Assembly (NCBI GenBank): GCA_009779015.1
Contig: WRFC01000003.1
Location: 1 to 19,586, forward strand
DNA length: 19,586 nt
Reading direction: 5' to 3'
Source of the DNA: Coriobacteriia bacterium
GTDB lineage: Bacteria; Actinomycetota; Coriobacteriia; Coriobacteriales; UBA8131
Positions 14,198 through 19,586 of the stretch are shown one piece after another. The notes beneath the pieces are model-generated. The model was not told the origin of the DNA and did not search any database. It worked only from the letters and a program-made list of their open reading frames with translations. Position numbers and translations under genes: made by a program. Position 1 is the stretch's first letter, and every line of letters starts with the position of its first letter.

Positions 14198-16119
14198 CGT
14201 CTGCCCCGTTTGCCTAGTTCGGACTGCCCTTCAGGATGAAAAACGAGGATCCGGGCCTTGGGCGCCCGCGGCATAGCCTGGTCGGATGGCCGGGCGGGAC
14301 GCTGGGGGCGCTGTGCACGCTGGCCCGTCGGGCTGCTCGGCTGCGCCGCCGGGCGGGCGGCAGCTGATGCCGGCCGGGCGTCAGCGGGCGCCTTTGGGCG
14401 GCCGGCTGGCGCGGACGGGCGGGCAGGCGACGGCGCTCTGCGAACAGCCTGCGCTGCCGAGCGGGCCGGCCTTTGGGCTTGGCTAGCGGGCCGGTCGGTC
14501 CGGGTGGCACGGGTCGCCCGGTCGGTTCTTTCGGCCCGGTCGGCTCTTTCGGGCCGGTCGGTCCGGGTGGCGCGGGCTGGCCGGGATGGCTGCCCAGTCT
14601 GGCCGGTCGGCCGCTGGGGCGCTTGGGACGCACGCGCCGGAGGCTTTACTCCCCTGCCCTGGCCATATTGGGGTGCTTGGCGGCTGCTGGCCTGGCTTGC
14701 CCGCGCGGGCAGCGGGGACAACGAGCCAGTTGGCGAGAAGGGGTTGCCCGAGGCACCGGCCACGGCCACTGCCGTTCTTCCGCCGCCGCCCTCTAAGATG
14801 CGCATCTTATCTCTGCGCGCCACGGCCGGGCTCAAGCGCCGGTCGCAAAGGGCGACCGCCATGACGATGCTGACCAGTAAGAAGGTCGAGATCATCGAAG
14901 ACCCGCCGGCGCTGAAGAAAGGCAAGGGCTTGCCGGTCAACGGCCCGGCGCCGGTGACGGTGCAGAAGTTGATCATCGCCTGCACGGCAATCAGCATGGT
15001 CGCCCCGCCGGCCAGCATGCGGCCGCGCAGGCTGCCCGCCGCCCGGGCGACCGAAAGCCCGCTTAAGGCCAAGAGCAAGAACCCGAGGACGACTGCCCCG
15101 GCACCGACAAAGCCCAATTCTTCGCCGATCACGGCAAAGACATAATCGTCATAGGCATTGGCTAAGAGGGCGTACTTTTGCTTTGAGAGGCCGAGCCCGA
15201 GCCCGGTCAAGCCGCCGTCCCCCAAGGCATAAAAGCCATTCTTGGGCTGGAGCAGCGAATAGCCGGCATCGCTTGAGCTGGTGTCGGTTGAAGTGCTGCT
15301 GGCCGATCCGGTTGTCCCAGAGCCCGTCGTCCCAGAGCCCGTCGTGCTGGTGTCAGTGGTGCCGCTACCCGTCGGGCTCGAGTCCCAGGCGATGATCTGA
15401 TCAGTCGTGGCGTTGAAGCTATCCCAGCGATAGGCGCGCGACGGGTCAAGATAATAGGTATAGACCAGCGCGACCGCCACTAAGGCGATGATCGCGATAA
15501 TCAGAAAACCGCCTGCCCGCGCCCCTTTTTGCAACGTGAACCTCGCGTTTCCTAAAAACAGGATGGCTACGATGCCAAAGCACATGATGCCCATCGAGCC
15601 CATGTCTTTCTGCAAGAAGGTGAGCAGCAAAATGATCAGGTTCGTAAAGACCAGGATCGGTACCGCATAGGGCTTTTGGGCGCGCCAACGGAGCGTCTGG
15701 ACGGCCGTCATCAAAAGCACGGCAATCTTGGCGAACTCCGAGGGCTGGACCGTCATGACCTTGATGTCCAGCCAACGCTGGGCACCGTTGTTCTCGGCAC
15801 CGGTGCCCATCGGCGAAATAACCAGCACCATAAGGATCAGGGCGATGATCCAGAGTACCCAGGCGATGATGCTCCAAATGCCGGATTGCCTCTCAAAGAT
15901 CCGGGTCTTATAAAAAATGAAGACTATGGCACAGCAGATGGCCACCGCCAGCCCATCGATAATGAACTGCTTGATGATATCCGAGTTCGGCCTCTGGGCA
16001 AAACCGGCCGAAAAAGACATGATCAGCCCAAAGAAAAAGAGGGCGGCCACGACAGTGGCAAAAAACACTGGTGAGGCCAGTGGGTTTCTTCTCCCATTAT
16101 CGGCTATTGGTTGGCTCAT
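14194..16119 (-). CDS. ftsW: FtsW, SEDS-family septal peptidoglycan polymerase with extended tail
   Basis: This polytopic glycosyltransferase polymerises lipid II with the partner PBP at the septum. The ATG at 16119 gives 641 residues. An in-frame GTG at 16125, with AAAGG 6 nt upstream, is equally plausible, whereas an ATG at 16197 would overlap mraY by 44 nt and is disfavoured. SEDS motifs (ATG-16119 numbering) include QPSEFAKIAVLL, QKDMGS, KQKYALLANAYDDYVFAVIGEELG (catalytic Asp ~D325) and GPLTGKPLPFFSAGGSSM. A Thr/Ser/Gly insertion (~250-283, TGSGTT repeats) sits in the large extracytoplasmic loop. After the last transmembrane segment comes a ~210-residue Arg/Ala/Pro-rich tail with ATRTDRP-type repeats, ending RILVFHPEGQSELGKRGRR. 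It starts about 35 nt after mraY. Confidence 0.94.
   Translation of the reverse strand: MSQPIADNGRRNPLASPVFFATVVAALFFFGLIMSFSAGFAQRPNSDIIKQFIIDGLAVAICCAIVFIFYKTRIFERQSGIWSIIAWVLWIIALILMVLVISPMGTGAENNGAQRWLDIKVMTVQPSEFAKIAVLLMTAVQTLRWRAQKPYAVPILVFTNLIILLLTFLQKDMGSMGIMCFGIVAILFLGNARFTLQKGARAGGFLIIAIIALVAVALVYTYYLDPSRAYRWDSFNATTDQIIAWDSSPTGSGTTDTSTTGSGTTGSGTTGSASSTSTDTSSSDAGYSLLQPKNGFYALGDGGLTGLGLGLSKQKYALLANAYDDYVFAVIGEELGFVGAGAVVLGFLLLALSGLSVARAAGSLRGRMLAGGATMLIAVQAMINFCTVTGAGPLTGKPLPFFSAGGSSMISTFLLVSIVMAVALCDRRLSPAVARRDKMRILEGGGGRTAVAVAGASGNPFSPTGSLSPLPARASQASSRQAPQYGQGRGVKPPARASQAPQRPTGQTGQPSRPARATRTDRPERADRAERTDRATRATRTDRPASQAQRPARSAAQAVRRAPSPARPSAPAGRPKAPADARPASAAARPAAQPSSPTGQRAQRPQRPARPSDQAMPRAPKARILVFHPEGQSELGKRGRR
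14487..14571. repeat. Direct repeats in the DNA encoding the FtsW tail
   Basis: An exact 22-bp direct repeat occurs at 14487-14508 and 14550-14571, each encoding ATRTDRP. Between them are related GTCGGTTCTTTCGGCCCG-like units encoding ERADRAERTDR. This points to tail growth by short in-frame duplications. Confidence 0.8.
15311..15345. repeat. 15-bp tandem repeats in the FtsW extracellular loop
   Basis: GTTGTCCCAGAGCCC (15311-15325) is followed directly by GTCGTCCCAGAGCCC (15326-15340) and a degenerate third unit. The repeats encode TGSGTTGSGTT within a Thr/Ser/Gly-rich loop insertion. Confidence 0.75.
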
Positions 16120-16153
16120 ACTCACAAAAGGCCTTTCGCTCGATACCTTGACG

Positions 16154-17203
16154 CTAAACGCTCTGATTAAAGAAAAGGAGGAAGCCGACTGAGGCAAAGA
16201 TCGCCGTGATGATCCAGAACCTGATCACGACCTTGACCTCCGGCCAGCCCTTTTGCTCAAAATGGTGGTGCAGGGGCGCCATCAAGAAGACCCGGCGATG
16301 GGTCAGCTTGAAGTAGACGACCTGGATGATCACCGAAAAGGCCTCGATCACAAAGATCCCACCGACCACCAGTGAGAGCACCTCGGTCTTGGTCATGACG
16401 GCGATGGCGGCCAGTGCCGCACCCAGGGCCAATGACCCGGTATCACCCATAAAGATGCTCGCCGGGTGCGTGTTAAACCAGAGAAAGCCGACACAAGAGC
16501 CCGTGATGGCGGCCGCAAAAAGGGCAATGCCCAGCTGGTCGGTGCGATAGGCGATGGCCGCCATGACGATCATGGCGATCATCATCGTGCCGGCCGCCAG
16601 CCCGTCCAGCCCATCGGTCAGGTTCACGGCATTGGACATCCCGGCCAAGAGCAAGAAGACGAAGACCATGTAAAGCCAGGGGATCGTGATGCTGGCAAAG
16701 CCCAGGTTGATCGTCGTGCTCAAGATGCCGAGGTCCAAAGTCGTCACAAAGGGGATCGTGACGGTCGGCGCAACGCCGGCCAAGTTCGTCGCGACCAGTG
16801 TGAAGACCACGGCCACAAAGGTCAAGAGGAGCATCTTGGCATTGGGCTTCAAGCCCAACGAACGCTCTTTGACGACCTTTGAGAAGTCATCGGCCAGGCC
16901 GATCAAACCGGTAAACAACACCACAAAACAGGTCAACAGGGTACGGCTGAAGTCGGTGCCGTTGTTTGGCCGGTAAATTACCAAGACGCAGATCAAGACG
17001 GCCAAGAGGATGGCCACACCGCCCATCGTCGGCGTGCCCTGTTTGACCAGATGACGCTGTGGGCCATCGGCGCGCACCTGCTGCCCGATCTGGCGAAAGC
17101 GCAGGATCTTGATCCAGATCGGCAAAAGCACCATGGTCAGGGCCATCGCCAAGAAGATGACCAAAAAGACCTGGAACGTCGGGTATTGCGCAAAGCCCAG
17201 CAC
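16154..17203 (-). CDS. mraY: MraY, phospho-MurNAc-pentapeptide translocase (lipid I synthase)
   Basis: This integral membrane enzyme transfers phospho-MurNAc-pentapeptide from UDP to undecaprenyl phosphate, making lipid I. The 349 residues carry GTPTMGG (56-62), LADDFSKVVKERSLGLKPNAK (active-site D105/D106), NAVNLTDGLDGLAAG (191-205), LWFNTHPASIFMGDTGSLALG (D254) and MAPLHHHFEQKGWPE (308-322), with about ten hydrophobic segments. Length is normal. The start is GTG at 17203, preceded by GAGAGG at good spacing. It lies 11 nt after the PBP stop. Confidence 0.97.
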   Translation of the reverse strand: MLGFAQYPTFQVFLVIFLAMALTMVLLPIWIKILRFRQIGQQVRADGPQRHLVKQGTPTMGGVAILLAVLICVLVIYRPNNGTDFSRTLLTCFVVLFTGLIGLADDFSKVVKERSLGLKPNAKMLLLTFVAVVFTLVATNLAGVAPTVTIPFVTTLDLGILSTTINLGFASITIPWLYMVFVFLLLAGMSNAVNLTDGLDGLAAGTMMIAMIVMAAIAYRTDQLGIALFAAAITGSCVGFLWFNTHPASIFMGDTGSLALGAALAAIAVMTKTEVLSLVVGGIFVIEAFSVIIQVVYFKLTHRRVFLMAPLHHHFEQKGWPEVKVVIRFWIITAIFASVGFLLFFNQSV

Positions 17204-17214
17204 AGCCTAACCTC

Positions 17215-19074
17215 TCATTCGCCCAAAGGCAAAGCGATCGAGTTGGCCGCATTGACGTCGCTCGGCTGGACCTGGTAACGCTGCGCCAGGTAGAGCATGA
17301 CGCTGGCAAAGAGCGGCTTTGGCGCGACTCCCTCGCCGACCTTGCCGGGGTCTTTCATCGAGGTCATACAGACGATCTTGCAATCCGAGCCAACAAAGAA
17401 CCCGACCATCGAGCCGATGGTATCGTCATTGTCATAGCTGCCGTTCTCAAAGACCTGGGCCGTGCCGGTCTTGCCGGCCATCTGATAGCCGGGCAGGTCG
17501 GCCGGCGTGCCCGTGCCCTCAGTCATCACGCTCTCTAAAAGGTCGGTCATCGTTGCAGCCGTGTCTGGCTTCATGACCTGATAAGAGGGATAAGAGACAG
17601 GCGTCGGGTCGCTGGACTCTGAGACCAAGAAGTGCGGCTGCACGCGCAGCCCGTTGTTGGCGATCGCCCCGTAAAAGCTCGCCACCTGCAGCGTGCTGAC
17701 AAACACGCCCTGCCCGAACGTCCGGTTGGCGGCGTCAATGTCACGCCAAGAAGAGACCGGAAAATCGGTGGTCTGTTGGCTGAAGTCATACTCGCCCGGA
17801 TAGTCGACGTTGGACGACTGGCAAAAGCCGTCGTTGTAAAGCGCGTTATAGAGCGCTTGATGGCTCATCCGCTCGCCCACCAAGGTCATGCCGACATTCG
17901 AGGAGTTGGACAAGATCCAGCGCAGATCCGCAGTCTTGGCCACACTGCGGCCGTCCCAGTCATGCACGGTCGCGCCGTTGATCACCCGGTAGGCCGGCAC
18001 ATTGATCTGCTCGTCCGGGGTAATCAGCCCCTGGTCCAGCGCCGCACTGGCGGTGACCGCCTTTAAGACCGAGCCCGGCTCATAGTTCAGCGTGATCGCC
18101 TGGAGGTTCAGCGCGCCCTTATCGAGGTCTTCTTGCGAAAGGTAGTCGCGGTTCAAGAGGGGCAGCGAGGCGCCGGCCAAGATCTCGCCGTTCTCGGCGT
18201 TGATCAAGATGATGTTGCCGTTGTCGACATTGCCGGCCGCGGCATATTTGACCAGCTCGCTCTCGACCTGGGCTTGGACATCGATATCGATCGAGACCAC
18301 GATGTCTTCTCCATCTTGCTTTTCTTGAATGACGTCGCTGGTAGCGTTGGGCAAGGGCAGCGAGCCCTGGCTGGTCTCATCGACGACCAGGCCGTCGGTG
18401 CCTTTGAGGATGCTGTCGTATTCGAGCTCGAGGCCGCTGATGGCCTGGCCGTCAGAGTTCAGCGAGCCGATGATCTGGGCGCCCGTGTTGCCGCAGGGGT
18501 ACTCGCGGACGTAGGTCTTCTCGATCCGGATGCCGGTCAGGGCAGAACTGAAGTCGCTGCTGAAGTCGCTGCTGAAGTTGCTGCCGTACTGCTGCTGAAG
18601 CTGGGCGATAAAGTCTTTTGACCCCGTGCTGTAGAGGGCGGTCTGGGCGTCCACGTACTTTTGGTAGTCCGCCACCTCCATCTGGTGCTCGAGCTCGACC
18701 CATGAGTTGCCGGCGGGCGGCGGCTGCACCTTAGGCTCCCAGTCCGAGATGCTGCCGCCCAAGAGGTCGGCCAGCACGGCGGCCGTCATCTGGGGGTTGC
18801 TGACTTCGGGCGTCCAGATATAGATCGAGACCTTTTGCACAGAGGTCGCAAGGATCACGCCGTTGCGGTCATAGATCGTGCCGCGACGGGCTTGGACAGT
18901 CGTTTCTCCCGATGAACGTTGCTCGGTCGCCGCTTGGGCAAGAACTTCGTGGCTCGTGATCTGGATGTAATAGAGGCGCACAAAGACCATCAGCGCCAAG
19001 ATGCAGAGGACGGCAAAGATGATCAGGGGGCGGAGGTTGCCCGCCGTGCCCCTTTGGGCTGTGCGGGCGCTCAT
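17215..19074 (-). CDS. ftsI: Class B penicillin-binding protein, FtsI-like septal transpeptidase
   Basis: This enzyme cross-links septal peptidoglycan in partnership with FtsW. The 619 residues have a short cytoplasmic tail, one membrane anchor (~15-38) and a class B dimerisation/pedestal domain opening with ARRGTIYDRNGVILATS (62-78) and including GISGLELEYDSIL-like LELEYDSILKGTDG. The transpeptidase domain has all three penicillin-binding motifs: SVLK (S335, K338), SSN (391-393) and KTGT (535-538). No PASTA repeats follow the catalytic domain. A small tandem repeat encodes NFSSDFSSDFSS near 166-177. The start overlaps the stop of the ftsL-like gene by 4 nt (ATGA), and mraY follows 11 nt later. 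FtsI is the likeliest role given the dcw setting, though class B PBPs can be hard to tell apart. Confidence 0.95.
   Translation of the reverse strand: MSARTAQRGTAGNLRPLIIFAVLCILALMVFVRLYYIQITSHEVLAQAATEQRSSGETTVQARRGTIYDRNGVILATSVQKVSIYIWTPEVSNPQMTAAVLADLLGGSISDWEPKVQPPPAGNSWVELEHQMEVADYQKYVDAQTALYSTGSKDFIAQLQQQYGSNFSSDFSSDFSSALTGIRIEKTYVREYPCGNTGAQIIGSLNSDGQAISGLELEYDSILKGTDGLVVDETSQGSLPLPNATSDVIQEKQDGEDIVVSIDIDVQAQVESELVKYAAAGNVDNGNIILINAENGEILAGASLPLLNRDYLSQEDLDKGALNLQAITLNYEPGSVLKAVTASAALDQGLITPDEQINVPAYRVINGATVHDWDGRSVAKTADLRWILSNSSNVGMTLVGERMSHQALYNALYNDGFCQSSNVDYPGEYDFSQQTTDFPVSSWRDIDAANRTFGQGVFVSTLQVASFYGAIANNGLRVQPHFLVSESSDPTPVSYPSYQVMKPDTAATMTDLLESVMTEGTGTPADLPGYQMAGKTGTAQVFENGSYDNDDTIGSMVGFFVGSDCKIVCMTSMKDPGKVGEGVAPKPLFASVMLYLAQRYQVQPSDVNAANSIALPLGE
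18548..18583. repeat. Three 12-bp tandem repeats in the PBP gene
   Basis: CTGAAGTCGCTG occurs twice in a row (18548-18559, 18560-18571), then once as CTGAAGTTGCTG (18572-18583). The repeats encode a Phe-Ser-Ser-Asp series in the non-catalytic part of the PBP. This is a minor in-frame expansion in an otherwise conserved gene. Confidence 0.8.
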
Positions 19075-19586
19075 TGGCTGGCACCCAACTCGAGCACCTC
19101 GGGGTCAGGGTCGACGGCCATGCCCAGGTCAGAGGCCTGGCGCTGGATGTTGTCGGGGTTGATGAGGGCGGCGTAGCGGGCCGCATTGGAATTGGCGATG
19201 GAGTAGGCCTCGTTGATGTTTTGCTGCAGCGTATCGTTGGCCTTCATGGTATGCGAGGTCGAGCTGCTGAGCGCCGCACAAGAGATGCCGGTGGCGACAA
19301 AGATCAGGCCGGCCGCCGCCAAGGCGATCAATATCCGCCTGCCCAGGCGGGGCAGGGCGGCTTTGCGTGCCGGCCGCGTGCCCGGCACCTCACGCAGCCG
19401 GGGGCGGGGCTCAGCCTCGGGATAAGTGCGCTCGGGCTGCACGGCCACGGACTGGCGGTTGTACTGGCCGGCCGATGTGGCGGCGGCGGAGGCTGGCGCG
19501 GGGGTGGCGTAGGCGGAGGCACCGGCGTAGGCGGCGGCCGACGCGGGGGTGGCGTAGGCGGCGGCCGACGCGGGGGTGGCGTAGGC
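19071..19586 (-). CDS. ftsL: FtsL-like divisome protein, partial (5' end beyond the window)
   Basis: The frame is open to the right edge, so the N-terminus is missing; 171 residues are visible. An internal GTG at 19448 could serve as a start but the frame continues upstream through AYATPASAA repeats, so it is probably not the true start. Visible order: Ala-rich repeats (~1-40), a basic Pro/Arg-rich cytoplasmic stretch, one hydrophobic segment (RRILIALAAAGLIFVATGIS, about 38-60 counted from the GTG), and a short extracytoplasmic helical region (NDTLQQNINEAYSIANSNA) ending in NPDNIQRQASDLGMAVDPDPEV. That layout and the IxxxAxxLGM-like motif match FtsL/DivIC-type small bitopic proteins. Placement directly before the class B PBP with a 4-nt overlap supports FtsL. 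Confidence 0.75.
   Translation of the reverse strand, partial: AYATPASAAAYATPASAAAYAGASAYATPAPASAAATSAGQYNRQSVAVQPERTYPEAEPRPRLREVPGTRPARKAALPRLGRRILIALAAAGLIFVATGISCAALSSSTSHTMKANDTLQQNINEAYSIANSNAARYAALINPDNIQRQASDLGMAVDPDPEVLELGASQ
19488..19586. repeat. 27-bp tandem repeats encoding AYATPASAA in the ftsL-like gene
   Basis: Two identical 27-bp units (19560-19586 and 19533-19559) encode AYATPASAA. A truncated 18-bp unit (19515-19532, AYAGAS) and a diverged unit from 19514 downward (AYATPAPAS) follow. The array reaches the window edge and may continue. It lies in the predicted cytoplasmic N-terminal part, upstream of the membrane segment. Confidence 0.9.

Noticed and set aside
16120..16197. 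ftsW start at the ATG at 16197
   Set aside because: It would overlap mraY by 44 nt and add residues that only mirror the mraY end in another frame. The 16125 GTG or 16119 ATG follows a ribosome-site-like AAAGG and gives a normal SEDS N-terminus.

Overview
The window is a GC-rich stretch with every convincing gene on the minus strand, so it reads biologically from right to left. It carries most of a division and cell-wall (dcw) cluster. In transcription order the genes are: a partial ftsL-like gene running off the right edge, a class B penicillin-binding protein (ftsI), mraY, ftsW, murF, an ATP-grasp ligase of the D-aspartate ligase type, murE, murD, one giant gene fusing murG, murC and murB, and ftsQ. 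After an AT-richer intergenic island with its own promoter come two accessory genes: an exported papain-like (C39-like) peptidase candidate and an unrecognised single-pass membrane protein. The last ~340 bases contain a duplicated 76-bp element that forms a long perfect hairpin.

The organism looks like a high-GC Gram-positive. The actinobacterial-style MurG signature (GGTAGHV), FtsQ/FtsL/FtsW in a dcw cluster, an apparent L-lysine/ornithine-type MurE and a D-Asp-ligase-like gene fit best with class Coriobacteriia (Olsenella/Atopobium-like relatives). This is inference from family resemblance, not a database match.

The genes work together. MurB, MurC, MurD, MurE and MurF build UDP-MurNAc-pentapeptide in the cytosol. 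The ATP-grasp enzyme probably adds a D-Asp branch to the third-position diamino acid. MraY and MurG make lipid I and lipid II. FtsW and the PBP polymerise and cross-link septal peptidoglycan, and FtsQ/FtsL scaffold the divisome. Gene boundaries are 4-nt overlaps, zero-spacing junctions or very short gaps, so the cluster is almost certainly one translationally coupled operon whose promoter lies beyond the right edge.

The most notable points are: (i) a single 1274-residue MurG-MurC-MurB polypeptide, joining the first committed cytosolic steps to the last, membrane-associated step; (ii) a perfect 26-bp inverted repeat exactly at the MurG/MurC junction of that gene; (iii) repeated low-complexity Ala/Gly/Pro/Ser/Thr insertions built from short tandem DNA repeats in several otherwise conserved enzymes; (iv) a ~210-residue Arg/Ala/Pro-rich cytoplasmic tail on FtsW; (v) the accessory peptidase/membrane-protein pair directly downstream; and (vi) the duplicated hairpin element at the left end.
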